This document shows, one piece after another, positions 26,693 to 35,931 of a stretch of DNA of 64,000 nucleotides. Under the pieces are notes generated by a model. It was given only the letters and a program-made list of their open reading frames with translations, had not been told where the DNA came from and made no database searches. Within the stretch, counting starts at the first letter, position 1. Each line of letters begins with the position of its first letter. Both the position numbers and the translations under genes were made by a program. This stretch comes from Luteithermobacter gelatinilyticus (GTDB lineage Bacteria > Pseudomonadota > Alphaproteobacteria > Sphingomonadales > Emcibacteraceae): positions 2,052,501 through 2,116,500 of the forward strand of contig NZ_CP040517.1 of the NCBI RefSeq assembly GCF_005849285.1, read 5' to 3'.

Positions 26693-26734
26693 TTCGCAAA
26701 AATAACTTCGCAAAAATAACTTCGCAAAAATAAC
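26693..26734. repeat. Three perfect 14-bp tandem repeats
   Basis: TTCGCAAAAATAAC occurs three times head to tail (26693-26706, 26707-26720, 26721-26734), ending 159 bp before the PAS-protein ATG. It may be a phase-variable or regulatory spacer; nothing codes through it. Confidence 0.8.
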
Positions 26735-26893
26735 AGGGCACAAAAAATTATCGGGCGTACTCAGCTGTGGTGATGACAGATCACCTTCAAAACCGGCCGC
26801 AGGAATTTTTGCGGAGGGGTGGCTGACATCACAGGACCCCAAAACGCAGTATGACTTATCAAGTTCAGATCAGTAGAGTTACGGAGTACGCTC

Positions 26894-27421
26894 ATGTCCA
26901 GACCTATCACCTCCCCCACAGGTCACGAAAGAACCTTTGGCGAGAATGAGATCATCGTCAGCAAAACCGACCTGAAGGGAAAAATCATCTATGTGAATGA
27001 ACTGTTCGAAAAAATTTCCGGCTATACCCAAAAAGAACTTCTGGGCCAGCCCCACAACATCATCCGCCATCCCGACATGCCCCGAAGCATTTTCCATCTG
27101 GCGTGGGAAACCCTGAAACAGGGTAATGAAATTTTTGCTTATGTGAAAAACATGTGCAAACAGGGAGACCATTACTGGGTCCTGGCACATATGGCGCCAA
27201 GTTACGATCTTCAGGGCACCCCCGTCGGCTATCATTCGAACCGCCGATGTCCGAACAGGGAAAATGTGGCGATTATGGAAGGCATTTACGCAGAGCTGCG
27301 ACAGATTGAAAGCCGCGCCACCACTCCCAAAGAGGCCATCCTCAAGGCCAGGGCGCATCTTGATAACCTCCTGTCGCAAAAAAAACTTGCCTATGATGAG
27401 TTCATCTTTTCCTTGACCTGA
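26894..27421 (+). CDS. PAS domain protein, Aer-like redox/energy sensor
   Basis: This 175-residue soluble protein has one PAS domain at about residues 15-120. TDLKGKIIYVNELFEKISGY and the RHPDMPRSIFHLAWETLKQG stretch are the signature of Aer and related FAD-binding PAS sensors. The C-terminal 50 residues are helical. There is no HAMP, membrane or signalling domain, so it must pass its signal to a partner, most likely the soluble MCP encoded 110 bp downstream on the same strand. GGAG lies seven bases before the ATG. FAD binding is an inference from the family. Confidence 0.85.
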   Translation: MSRPITSPTGHERTFGENEIIVSKTDLKGKIIYVNELFEKISGYTQKELLGQPHNIIRHPDMPRSIFHLAWETLKQGNEIFAYVKNMCKQGDHYWVLAHMAPSYDLQGTPVGYHSNRRCPNRENVAIMEGIYAELRQIESRATTPKEAILKARAHLDNLLSQKKLAYDEFIFSLT

Positions 27422-27531
27422 TCGCGAATGTTACGCCGCCATCATAGATGTGAAGAACCATAGAGATAAATCGGCCGAATTAGCGCCACTATCGCAAAAA
27501 AGAAAGAGGCAGACACAAAGGGAGAGTATAA

Positions 27532-28866
27532 ATGAGTCTTTTTCGCACACACCGCCCCGCCCTTCCTGAAAGCGGGGATCACATATCCGCCGAAGACATC
27601 AAAAAACTGATCAACTATTGCCAAGCCCTCACTCAAAGGCCGGAACATGCCTCCTCACCGGCAAGTGCGGACCTGCCGGATCATCCTTTGCTTACCGAAG
27701 CCGCCACCGCCATCCAGCGTTTGGCCGAGCGGTCATCTCCCTCTGAGACCGGACGTTCCGAATTTGAAGACGCCGCCGCGGTCTGTGAACAGATTGCCTT
27801 GGGCAATATGGAAGCCCGGATTACAAACCGCAGTCTGTCCGGTTCCGCCGGGCAATTTTTTCTCAGGCTGAATCATATGCTTGATGTTGTTGACGCCTTT
27901 ATGCGCGAGGCCGGGGCCTCGCTCATTGCCGTGCGGGACAAAAAATATTTCCGCCGTATTCTGCGTGAAGGACTTCAGGGAGAATTCCGGCGGCAAGCCA
28001 ATAACATCAACAGCGTATTGCAGACCATCAGCGAACAAAACGCAAATTTCAAGGCGCTCACCGAAAAATTCATTGGCAATGTCAAGGCCGTCATTCAAAG
28101 CACATCGGAAATGGCCCCGAAAACTGACACCATGTATCAAAGCGCGGCCAAGACCAAGAAGTCCCTGGAGAAGGCTGTAGAGGCCGCCAATACCACAATG
28201 GTCAACGTCAATACAGTGGCCAGCGCCGCGGAAGAGATGACCGGATCCATTTCGGAAATCAGCAGTCAAATCGACCGTTCCAGCAAGGCCGTACAGGAAA
28301 CCGTCGCCGATGTGAAACAGACCATCGATTCCGTGCAGGAACTGGATGCCGCCGCCACACAAATCGGTAATGTTCTGAACATTATTACGGAAATCGCCAA
28401 CCAGACCCACCTGTTGGCGCTCAATGCCACCATCGAGGCGGCACGGGCGGGAGAAGCCGGCAAGGGGTTCGCCGTGGTCGCCAGTGAAGTGAAAAACCTG
28501 GCCCAGAAAACCGCCGAAGCCACAGAGGAAATCGCCAATCAGATTTCCGGCATTCAGGACGTGACCGGCCTGACGGTCAACGCTATTACCAATATCGGCA
28601 ATAAAATCAACGATATCGACGAAACAACCCAGAGCATTGCCAGCGCCATTTCCCAACAAACCGCTGCCACCCGGGAAATCAGCAAAAGTGCCCAGATGGC
28701 TGCAACAATCACCGATGAAATGCTGGCGCTGATCAAGGAGGTCTCGGCACTGGCCAGTCAGACCGGCGCCAATGCCCAAGACCTGAACGCTGCCGTCAGT
28801 ACGCTCACGTCAACCTCCCAGCTCCTTGAAAGTGAAATTCATGATTTTATGCAGTCGGCAGGATAA
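27532..28866 (+). CDS. Soluble methyl-accepting chemotaxis protein
   Basis: This 444-residue protein has no membrane segment. An N-terminal variable region is followed by a helical HAMP-like stretch (about 80-170) and a C-terminal MCP signalling domain with the conserved hairpin tip [33 protein letters not shown] near residue 285. It should form cytoplasmic arrays coupled to CheA/CheW. GGGAG precedes the ATG. With the PAS protein just upstream it looks like a split Aer receptor: sensor and transducer on separate polypeptides. It is convergent with the thiolase gene across a palindrome. Confidence 0.9.
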   Translation: MSLFRTHRPALPESGDHISAEDIKKLINYCQALTQRPEHASSPASADLPDHPLLTEAATAIQRLAERSSPSETGRSEFEDAAAVCEQIALGNMEARITNRSLSGSAGQFFLRLNHMLDVVDAFMREAGASLIAVRDKKYFRRILREGLQGEFRRQANNINSVLQTISEQNANFKALTEKFIGNVKAVIQSTSEMAPKTDTMYQSAAKTKKSLEKAVEAANTTMVNVNTVASAAEEMTGSISEISSQIDRSSKAVQETVADVKQTIDSVQELDAAATQIGNVLNIITEIANQTHLLALNATIEAARAGEAGKGFAVVASEVKNLAQKTAEATEEIANQISGIQDVTGLTVNAITNIGNKINDIDETTQSIASAISQQTAATREISKSAQMAATITDEMLALIKEVSALASQTGANAQDLNAAVSTLTSTSQLLESEIHDFMQSAG

Positions 28867-28876
28867 TCCGATCCCT

Positions 28877-28916
28877 TTAGAGTGAATTGTGCATAGGTTG
28901 CCGCAATTCACTCTAA
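28877..28916. repeat. Palindrome between convergent MCP and thiolase genes
   Basis: TTAGAGTGAATTG (28877-28889) pairs perfectly with CAATTCACTCTAA (28904-28916). The right arm overlaps the thiolase stop codon (28913-28915). The placement between two convergent genes suggests a bidirectional terminator role for this repeat family. Confidence 0.75.
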
Positions 28917-30115
28917 CAGCGCTCAATAATCATGGCTTCGCCAACGCCAGCTCCGCCGCACAGGGAGACCAGCCCCCGTTTCAGGTTTTGTCGTTCCAGC
29001 TCATCCAGCAAGGTGCCCAGAAGGATCGCCCCACTAGCGCCCATCGGATGCCCCATGGCAATGGCGCCGCCATTGACGTTCATTTTCTCCGGGGCCAGAT
29101 TAAAATCTTTCTCGAACTTCAGGGCCACGGCAGCAAACCCTTCATTGACCTCATAAAGATCAATGTCCTCCGGCCTGAGCCCGGCTTTATCCAGCGCCTT
29201 TTGTGCCGCCTTTTGCCCAGCGGTGAGCATCACCACCGGTTCCACACTGGCATTGGCAAAGGCCACCACCCGTGCCCGCGGCGTAAGCTCCTGTGCCCGT
29301 ATCTGTTGGTCCGAGGCAAAAAGGACCAGCGCCGCCCCGTCAACCATGCCCGGTGAATTGCCGGGATGATGGACATGGTTGATCGCTTCCAGCTCGGGAT
29401 ACTGGCTAAGGGCGATGGCATCCAGACCCTTTTGTCCCAATTCCGCAAAGCTGGGCTCCAGCGCCGCTAGCTTTTCCATCGACGCATCCTCCCGGATAAT
29501 CTGATCCTGGGCCAGCGCCACATTGCCCTCATTATCCCGGATCGGAATAATCGACCGCTCAAAATATCCCTCGGCTCGCGCCCGGGCGGCCCGTTGCTGG
29601 GAACGTAGGGCATAGGCATCCACATCTGTGCGCTCAAATCCTTCCAATGTCGCCACCAGATCGCCGGAAATGCCCATATGGATGAAGCGGGTCTTCTTCA
29701 TCACCTCCTTGTCTGAATACCACGGCCCCCCATCGGAAAACATGGGGCAGCGGGACATGCTTTCCACACCGCCCCCGATCACCAGATCCTCCATACCGCT
29801 CATGATTTTCATGGCGGCAGTATTGCAGGCCGTCAGTCCTGAGGTACAGAAGCGGTTCACCGTATGGCCCGAGGTTTGTTCGCTCCAGCCCGCATAAAGG
29901 GCAGAGATCTTGGCAATATTCCCCCCCTGATCCCCGCTCTGGGTCACACAGCCCAGGATAATATCCTCCACCTCCGACGGGTCCAGATCATTACGCGCCT
30001 CCAACGCCTGATAAAGCTGCGCCAACAGTTCCACCGGTTTGATACTGGCCAGGCCACCCCATTCGCGCGCGGCGCCGCGCGGACTTCTGAGCGCATCAAC
30101 AATAAAAGCTTCCAT
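28913..30115 (-). CDS. Acetyl-CoA C-acyltransferase (thiolase)
   Basis: This 400-residue thiolase has the full catalytic set: nucleophile Cys90 in NRFCTSGL, His356 in AMGHPMGASG and Cys386 in SLCGGAGVG. It should cleave a 3-oxoacyl-CoA (or perform the reverse condensation) in the cytoplasm. It is the last gene of the operon starting with nitronate monooxygenase. The ATG at 30115 has AAAGGA about ten bases upstream and lies six bases from the stop of the SCP2-type thiolase. Confidence 0.9.
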   Translation of the reverse strand: MEAFIVDALRSPRGAAREWGGLASIKPVELLAQLYQALEARNDLDPSEVEDIILGCVTQSGDQGGNIAKISALYAGWSEQTSGHTVNRFCTSGLTACNTAAMKIMSGMEDLVIGGGVESMSRCPMFSDGGPWYSDKEVMKKTRFIHMGISGDLVATLEGFERTDVDAYALRSQQRAARARAEGYFERSIIPIRDNEGNVALAQDQIIREDASMEKLAALEPSFAELGQKGLDAIALSQYPELEAINHVHHPGNSPGMVDGAALVLFASDQQIRAQELTPRARVVAFANASVEPVVMLTAGQKAAQKALDKAGLRPEDIDLYEVNEGFAAVALKFEKDFNLAPEKMNVNGGAIAMGHPMGASGAILLGTLLDELERQNLKRGLVSLCGGAGVGEAMIIERC

Positions 30116-30121
30116 CGTTCT

Positions 30122-31354
30122 TTAATCCTTTGACAAAATAAAACTGACCGCGGTGGTGCCGCTACCGCCGATATTGAGGGTCTGTACCGTTTTTGCTCCA
30201 GAGACCTGATAATCACCGGCTTTTTCCATAAGCTGCTTCCACCCGTCCAGCATCATGCGCACGCCAGTGGCGCCCACAGGATGGCCACAGCCGATCAAAC
30301 CGCCACTGGGATTGATGGGAATATCGCCGCTCATGGCAATTCGTCCCTCTTCAATGGCTTTCCAGCTTTCCCCCGGGGCGGTAATGCCCAAATGATCAAT
30401 GGCCATATATTCCGTTGTGGTGAAACAGTCATGGGTTTCTACCACGTCGATTTCCCCGACACCAGAAAGGCCCGCACGTTCATAGGCATCAGTGATGGTG
30501 CCGCGCACATGGGGGAAAACATAATCTGCATCCCTGCTTTGCGCGATCTTGCGGTCATATTCGATGGGGGCGGAGCGATGCCCCCAGCCCCGGATATAGG
30601 GCAGGCTTTCAAACGGAATATTCCGGGCCTGAGCATATTCACGGGCTCGTGCGGCAGAGGCCAGAAACACCACGGCCGCCCCATCGGTGACTTGTCCGCA
30701 GTCCTGCTTGCGGATGCGCCCGTCAATCACCGGGTTGGCTTCGTCATCCTCGGTAAAATTGATGTCGGAAAACTGCCAGTGGCGGGTCTGGGCATGGGGA
30801 TTGTTTTTGGCGTTGTCAAAATTGATCCGGGCAATAGCCGCCAGATGTTCATGTTTCAGGCCATAACGTCGATCATATTCATCTCCCAGCTTGCCAAACA
30901 TATGTGGCCAGGGATATTTCACATCTTGACATTCATGACCGGCCCAGGTCGCCGCGCCCAGATATTGAGCCGCCTGCTCGCCCGGCACATTACGCATCTG
31001 TTCAATGCCCAATACACAGGCCAGGCCATAACGCCCCGCCTCGATTTCCGCCGCCGCCGCCAGAAGCGCAATGGAGCCCGAAGCACAGGCCGCCTCGTGC
31101 CGCGCCGTCGGCAATCCCGCAAGTGACGGATCCACCATGCCGAAAAATCCGCCGAGAATGCCCTGTCCGTTAAACAGGTCTCCGACAAAATTCCCCACAT
31201 GGCCGGTTTCAAGATCCATATATTCGAGCCCGACCTCTTCTAGCCCCTGATTCAGGGTGTCAGAAAACACCTCAAGAAGATCAACGCCTTCGCGCGCCCA
31301 GTTGCGGGCGAAATCCGTCTGCACACCGCCCAGAATGTACACCCGCTCACTCAT
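30122..31354 (-). CDS. SCP2-type thiolase-like acyltransferase
   Basis: This 410-residue thiolase-superfamily protein has Cys90 in HEAACASGS, an HDCF motif (ETHDCFTTTEYMA) and CGHPVGATG. The second cysteine of classical thiolases is replaced by Asn in LNIGGSG. This is the SCP-x/SCP2-thiolase pattern, in which the HDCF cysteine takes the second role. Such enzymes act on bulky or branched 3-oxoacyl-CoAs. The ATG overlaps the stop of the isomerase-like gene (ATGA). A second thiolase follows, so the operon may use two different chain-shortening steps. Confidence 0.86.
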   Translation of the reverse strand: MSERVYILGGVQTDFARNWAREGVDLLEVFSDTLNQGLEEVGLEYMDLETGHVGNFVGDLFNGQGILGGFFGMVDPSLAGLPTARHEAACASGSIALLAAAAEIEAGRYGLACVLGIEQMRNVPGEQAAQYLGAATWAGHECQDVKYPWPHMFGKLGDEYDRRYGLKHEHLAAIARINFDNAKNNPHAQTRHWQFSDINFTEDDEANPVIDGRIRKQDCGQVTDGAAVVFLASAARAREYAQARNIPFESLPYIRGWGHRSAPIEYDRKIAQSRDADYVFPHVRGTITDAYERAGLSGVGEIDVVETHDCFTTTEYMAIDHLGITAPGESWKAIEEGRIAMSGDIPINPSGGLIGCGHPVGATGVRMMLDGWKQLMEKAGDYQVSGAKTVQTLNIGGSGTTAVSFILSKD

Positions 31355-31959
31355 CTCTTATCCCCTGTTTTCCGAATGAAAGCCTCAAGGGACGCTAACC
31401 GGTCCGCACCCCAGAACATTTCCCCTCTGCATAGAAAAGTCGGGGCTCCGAAGATGCCCTTTTCCTGCGCCGCCGCTGTTTCGGCTTTCAGGCGGGTTTT
31501 GATATCTTCGGATGAGATACCGGTCTTGAAGGTCTCAGGGTCAAAACCCAGCCGTTCAACAATGCCGATCAATATATCCGGGCGGGCGATGTCCCGCCCT
31601 TCACCAAAGGCCGCTGCGAAAACGGCTCTGGCATAAGTTTTGGCCAAAGCCGGGTCCTGATCCTGCAGAAAATAGAATCCGCGCATGGCCGGAATGCTGT
31701 TCATGGGAAACGGATCAGGCCAGACATAAGGCAGGCCCTGTTCCGCTGCCGAGCGTTCCACGTCATGCCAGATATATTTCTGTTTCGCGGACCCCATCTT
31801 GGGCAGTCTGTGCTCCAACGCGGTAAAAATCGCCCCCAGAGAAATGGGTTTCCAATGAAGCGAGAGTCCTAACTCCCTGGCTAGGTCTTCAATTTTTCGA
31901 TGCGCCACATAAGAATAACTTGACGAAAAATCAAAATAAAATTCAATGGGCTCAGACAT
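31351..31959 (-). CDS. 2-hydroxychromene-2-carboxylate isomerase family protein (DsbA-like fold)
   Basis: This 202-residue thioredoxin-fold protein of the HCCA isomerase/kappa-GST group has EFYFDFSSSYSYVAHRKIEDL at the N-terminus, with Ser in the GSH-activating position, and GIFGAPTFLCRGEMFWGADRL at the C-terminus (cis-Pro and GSH region). The true substrate may be any GSH-dependent isomerisation. It overlaps the AMP-ligase gene by eight bases and the thiolase gene by four, so it is firmly in the operon. Confidence 0.85.
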   Translation of the reverse strand: MSEPIEFYFDFSSSYSYVAHRKIEDLARELGLSLHWKPISLGAIFTALEHRLPKMGSAKQKYIWHDVERSAAEQGLPYVWPDPFPMNSIPAMRGFYFLQDQDPALAKTYARAVFAAAFGEGRDIARPDILIGIVERLGFDPETFKTGISSEDIKTRLKAETAAAQEKGIFGAPTFLCRGEMFWGADRLASLEAFIRKTGDKR

Positions 31960-33679
31960 GTTTCGATCCTTCTAAATACTGAAGCAGGTCCCGCCGGATC
32001 ACCTTACCCAGCGGATTACGGGGCAGTTCCTTAACAAACACCAGTTTTTCCGGCAGCTTGAAACTGGCGATATGTTTGCCTTTTAAAAACTCGACAATGT
32101 CTTCGAGCGACAACTCCACGCCCGCACGCGGCACCACAAAAGCAGCAATCCGTTCCCCGAGCACATCATCGGGATAGCCAGCCACAGCGGCCTCTTCGAT
32201 ATCGGCATGACTGTTTAGCAGGTCATCCAGCTCCGCCGGGGCGATATTCATGCCACCGCGAATGATGATGTCCTTGCACCGGCCGACAAACTGGTAAAAG
32301 GCTTCCTCTTCCCCGTCACCGGCAATCTGAAACATATCGCCGGTTTTGAAATACCCATCATCGGTGAAGGCTTGCCGGGTCTGTTCCGGCGCCTTGAAAT
32401 ATCCCGCAAACACCCCGGCCCCTTTAATCTGTAGTTCTCCGGGGCGGCGGGGGGTCGTAATTTCTTCCCCGGTTTCCGGATCCACGATCCGGGTCACAAG
32501 ACGCTCCGCCACCCGGTTCGCCCAAGCGTATCCCTTAACCCCGAAACGGGGAAAATACCGCGCCCGCCTTTCCGGATCGGGCACGTCCTCGGCTCCGCTG
32601 ATCAATGAAACACCTTCGTTGGAGCCGAAATGATTGATGATCTGGATGCCATATTTTTCCAGATAGCCTTTCACCATCCACTCATCGAGCGGCGCCGAAC
32701 CGGACCCGATGGCGCGGATGGACCCGATATCCACCCTGGACATAAGCGCTTCATCCTTCAGCAGCATATTCAGCAACGCCGGCGGCACCAGAGTAAAGGT
32801 GACTTTTTCTGTGGCGATCTGACGCAGAAAGGTGGGCAGATCCAGCGGATGATGCAGAACCAGGGTCCCCTTCGAATGAAGCCAACTCATGAACAGGCCG
32901 CCAATACTAGCCATGTTGATCATGGGAAACGGGTTCAGCAGAATGTCACCTTCCTGGATATGGCTGCCATCAAAGGTCCCATAGCTGATGGCGATCCAGT
33001 GATTATGGGTTCGGGGAATCCCCTTGGGTTTGCCTTCCGTCCCGGAAGTCCAGCAGATGGTAAACACATCATTGGCCGTCACGGTAATGGTTTCGAGATA
33101 AGACCGCAGGGTTCCCTCCGGCAACTCCTGCTCCATCAATTCGTCAAGACTGATAGCTCCGTCTGGTGTCTTGTCCCCCCAGGACAGCACCATCGGACGA
33201 GCCAGGCCGTGTTCTTCCATATAGGCCGCTCCCAGAAGCGCCCCTTCCGCATGATTGCCCCCCTTGAAATTATTGGTGGTGACAATCGCGGCAGGTTCAA
33301 GAATACGGGCAATCTGTGCCAACTCCCGGTCCCGGTACTGCATGGGCACGGGACTGACAATAATGCCAAGCCGGGAGGCTGCGAGATAGATGTAAAAATA
33401 TTCCATGACATTGGGCATCTGGATCAGCAGGATATCATCCTTTTTGAGACCCAGATGCACCATGAGACGGGCAAACTGATCGACTCGCTCCTTCAGTTCC
33501 CGATAGGTATGTCGTTTTGGGGCACCATCGGTAAAGTCCGTCCTGTTCAACGGGTCTATCGCCGCTACCCGGTTCGGTACCGCCGCTACATTGCGCTCAA
33601 AAAGATCATGCAGACACTCCTGCCCCCACCATCCCCGGTCCGTATACTCCCGGATCTGTTGTTCATCACAGACAATCAT
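31952..33679 (-). CDS. AMP-binding acyl/aryl-CoA synthetase
   Basis: About 575 residues of the adenylate-forming family: P-loop-like TICWTSGTEGKPKGIPRTHN (near 205), the YFKTGDMFQI core near 445, GRCKDIIIRGGMNI and the C-terminal PRNPLGKVIRRDL with the catalytic Lys. The N-terminal layout resembles aryl-AMP ligases of the 2,3-dihydroxybenzoate type, so an aromatic or unusual acid is a plausible substrate. I start it at the ATG at 33679 (MIVCDEQQ), with AGGGAAGAG upstream. It should activate the acid processed by the two thiolases. Confidence 0.87.
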   Translation of the reverse strand: MIVCDEQQIREYTDRGWWGQECLHDLFERNVAAVPNRVAAIDPLNRTDFTDGAPKRHTYRELKERVDQFARLMVHLGLKKDDILLIQMPNVMEYFYIYLAASRLGIIVSPVPMQYRDRELAQIARILEPAAIVTTNNFKGGNHAEGALLGAAYMEEHGLARPMVLSWGDKTPDGAISLDELMEQELPEGTLRSYLETITVTANDVFTICWTSGTEGKPKGIPRTHNHWIAISYGTFDGSHIQEGDILLNPFPMINMASIGGLFMSWLHSKGTLVLHHPLDLPTFLRQIATEKVTFTLVPPALLNMLLKDEALMSRVDIGSIRAIGSGSAPLDEWMVKGYLEKYGIQIINHFGSNEGVSLISGAEDVPDPERRARYFPRFGVKGYAWANRVAERLVTRIVDPETGEEITTPRRPGELQIKGAGVFAGYFKAPEQTRQAFTDDGYFKTGDMFQIAGDGEEEAFYQFVGRCKDIIIRGGMNIAPAELDDLLNSHADIEEAAVAGYPDDVLGERIAAFVVPRAGVELSLEDIVEFLKGKHIASFKLPEKLVFVKELPRNPLGKVIRRDLLQYLEGSKHV

Positions 33680-33729
33680 GCTCTTCCCTGATAATTCTGG
33701 TTTTTTGTCATTATAAATAAAATAAAGGA

Positions 33730-34683
33730 TCAAAAGGCGGGTTTTCGGCTGGCTTCCCTGTATTCCTGATACAAGCGCTCCACCATTTCCCCCAGCGGCT
33801 CGACCTTTTTCACCGTATTGATCCCGTGCCCCGCCGACCAGATATTTTTCCACGCCTTGCTTTCGCTTTGCGGGTCCGTAAAGTCGATCTTGTCTTTGGG
33901 TTTAAGATTGTCAGGATCAAGCCCTGCCTGCCGAATGCTGGGTTTGAGCATATTCGCCCACGCCCCCGTAAAGGCATTGGTGCAAACAATATCCTCATAT
34001 GTGCTGTTCACCAGCATCTGTCGATACTCTTCCTGTGCCAAACTTTCTTTCGCGGCAATGAATTTGGTGCCCATATAAGCAAAATCAGCGCCCAGCACCT
34101 CGGTCGCACGAATGGCCCCACCATCACAGATGCTGCCGGCAAGCACGATCATGCCATCAAAAAATTCGCGCACCGCCGCCACAAAGGCAAAAGCCGCCAT
34201 CTGTCCGGTATGGCCGCCAGCCCCGGAACACACCAGAACCAGGCCATCCACGCCGGTGGCTGCCGCCTTGCGGGCAAAGGCCACGCTGTTGACATCGGCA
34301 AACACCTTGCCGCCATAGGACTGCACTGCCTCGACCACAGCCGCTGGGCTGCCCAGCGCCGTAATCACGATTGGCGGGCGATATTTCATCACCAGCTCCA
34401 TATCCGCCGGAAGCCGGTCATTGGAGGAATGAACCACCAAATTAGCGGCCCAGGGGCCAATCTTGCGATCAGGGTCAGCCGCCCGCGCCGCCGCCAGTTC
34501 CGTGGTAATCGCACGCATCCAGTCGTCAAGGGCATCGACCGTGCGGGCGTTTGGCGTGGGGAACGCCCCCACAATACCCGCTTTGCAGGCCGCAATAACC
34601 ATTTCGGGGCCGGAAACCAGAAACATTGGTGCAGCAATGAGGGGCAAACGAAGGTTGTCTTTTATCTCAGGCGGAATGGCCAT
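33730..34683 (-). CDS. Nitronate monooxygenase/NPD family FMN enzyme
   Basis: This 317-residue TIM-barrel flavoprotein of the 2-nitropropane dioxygenase-like family has LPLIAAPMFLVSG at the start, GLVLVCSGAGGHTG with the FMN-phosphate loop near 150, and GSICDGGAIRATEVLGADFAYMGTKF near 195-220. Members oxidise nitronates, but several in acyl-CoA clusters act as enoyl/acyl flavin enzymes. The start at 34683 has GGGAG eight bases upstream; the frame is open to 34707. It is the first gene of the acyl-CoA operon and divergent from the HxlR regulator. Confidence 0.86.
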   Translation of the reverse strand: MAIPPEIKDNLRLPLIAAPMFLVSGPEMVIAACKAGIVGAFPTPNARTVDALDDWMRAITTELAAARAADPDRKIGPWAANLVVHSSNDRLPADMELVMKYRPPIVITALGSPAAVVEAVQSYGGKVFADVNSVAFARKAAATGVDGLVLVCSGAGGHTGQMAAFAFVAAVREFFDGMIVLAGSICDGGAIRATEVLGADFAYMGTKFIAAKESLAQEEYRQMLVNSTYEDIVCTNAFTGAWANMLKPSIRQAGLDPDNLKPKDKIDFTDPQSESKAWKNIWSAGHGINTVKKVEPLGEMVERLYQEYREASRKPAF

Positions 34684-34810
34684 CTGAATACTCCCTGATA
34701 AGAACAAGTTTGGTGAACGAGGAAATTATGATTTTTATAACTTTCATAAAAAGACTAACTAAAAAGGATCATTTAAGCAAGCGACAATTGATTATTTTGT
34801 GGAAGCGGTT

Positions 34811-35770
34811 ATGTTTCTGGATGTTATGTCTGTATCAGATCGCATTAGAGCCAGTTCCGTCACCCGCACGCTTAATCTCATCGGAGACAAGTGGACCCTG
34901 GTCATTCTCAGGGATGCATTTCTGGGCATTAAACGTTTCCAGGACTGGCAACGGCGCAACGGCATGGCCAAAAGCCTGCTCACCAACCGGCTGAACAAAC
35001 TCCTCAAAGCCGGCTGTTTCAAAAAGGTCCTCTATCAGGAGCGGCCCAAACGGTATGAATACCAGCTCACGGAAATGGGCAAGGACCTTTACCCGCTATC
35101 ACTTTTGATGTGGGAATGGGAACGCAAATGGATGAAACAGAGCCAGCGCCTGCCAGAAATGCTGGTACACAAGAGCTGCGGCAAAGCCTTTCATCCCGTA
35201 ACCACCTGTAATCAGTGCGAGGGTGAGGTGCACATCCGCAACACCACCTATCGCAACGGCCCCGGCGCGGGTTATGACGTAAAAATGCCGCCCCGTTTTC
35301 AGCGCCGTTCCCGGCTGAAAACCAATCACGACACAGACAGTTATATTTTTGAACAGGCCGTGGACATCATCGGCGACCGATGGAGCAATATGGCGCTGGC
35401 GGCGGCCTATTTCGGCCTGAAACGTTTTGATGACATTCTTAATGAACTGAAAATCGCCCCCAATATTCTGTCAAACCGGCTGACCAGTCTGGTGGACTGC
35501 GGCATTTTTGAGAAAGTTCTCTATTCCGATAAACCGCCCCGCTATGAATACCGCCTGACCGACAAAGGACGCGATATATTCCCCATAGCCGTGGGCATGA
35601 TGATGTGGGGGGACAAATGGCTCGCCGATGAAAAAGGCGCCCCCCATATCCTGATCCATATTAGCTGTGGGCAGGATATGCGCCCACATGTCACCTGTTC
35701 CGAATGCGGCAGCCTGCTACGCCCGGAAGATGTGGTTTTCAGCCGCCCTCCACAAAATCCCGCCACATAA
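34811..35770 (+). CDS. Tandem HxlR-family regulator with two HxxC-x9-CxxC motifs
   Basis: A 319-residue protein made of two complete HxlR winged-helix units in one chain (about 15-110 and 178-272). LNLIGDKWTLVILRDAFLGIKRF and VDIIGDRWSNMALAAAYFGLKRF are the matching first halves. Each unit is followed by the same putative metal site: His120-x2-Cys123-x9-Cys133-x2-Cys136 and His283-x2-Cys286-x9-Cys296-x2-Cys299. HxlR proteins normally carry one domain and dimerise, so this looks like a covalent dimer. The ATG at 34811 has GGAAG upstream; a GTG at 34799 is possible. It is divergent from the acyl-CoA operon and probably regulates it. Confidence 0.88.
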   Translation: MFLDVMSVSDRIRASSVTRTLNLIGDKWTLVILRDAFLGIKRFQDWQRRNGMAKSLLTNRLNKLLKAGCFKKVLYQERPKRYEYQLTEMGKDLYPLSLLMWEWERKWMKQSQRLPEMLVHKSCGKAFHPVTTCNQCEGEVHIRNTTYRNGPGAGYDVKMPPRFQRRSRLKTNHDTDSYIFEQAVDIIGDRWSNMALAAAYFGLKRFDDILNELKIAPNILSNRLTSLVDCGIFEKVLYSDKPPRYEYRLTDKGRDIFPIAVGMMMWGDKWLADEKGAPHILIHISCGQDMRPHVTCSECGSLLRPEDVVFSRPPQNPAT

Positions 35771-35815
35771 GTTTTGACCACCAACACCTTGACGACCGCA
35801 TCCTCTATCCTGTTT

Positions 35816-35893
35816 TTAGAGTGAATTGTGAAGAGGTTGCGTCATCGCCACAGAAACATGTATTGCTTCGTCGCCGGCGCGCCGCGCAATGAC
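35816..35893. repeat. Half-palindrome and ATTGCTTCG-type repeat
   Basis: TTAGAGTGAATTGTGAA (35816-35832) is one arm of the dispersed palindrome. It is followed by TATTGCTTCGTCGCCGG...CGCAATGACG (about 35861-35893), an inverted-repeat element related to sequence near 2912 and 58291. It fills the gap between the convergent HxlR and qhpB ends. Confidence 0.55.
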
Positions 35894-35931
35894 GGTGAGG
35901 GCGTACCGTCATCGCGCGCGCCCTATCAAAT

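Larger units (their letters stand above)
25715..26893. other. AT-rich 1.18-kb intergenic region
   Basis: No supported gene. From left to right it holds the receptor upstream region with two operator-like sites (25921, 26184), a poly-purine/AT stretch, the palindrome at 26436-26474, and a triple 14-bp tandem repeat at 26693-26734 shortly before the PAS gene. A 102-codon AT-rich open frame at 25916-26224 spans both operators and is not convincing. The region is unusually long and AT-rich compared with the dense surroundings. Confidence 0.6.
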
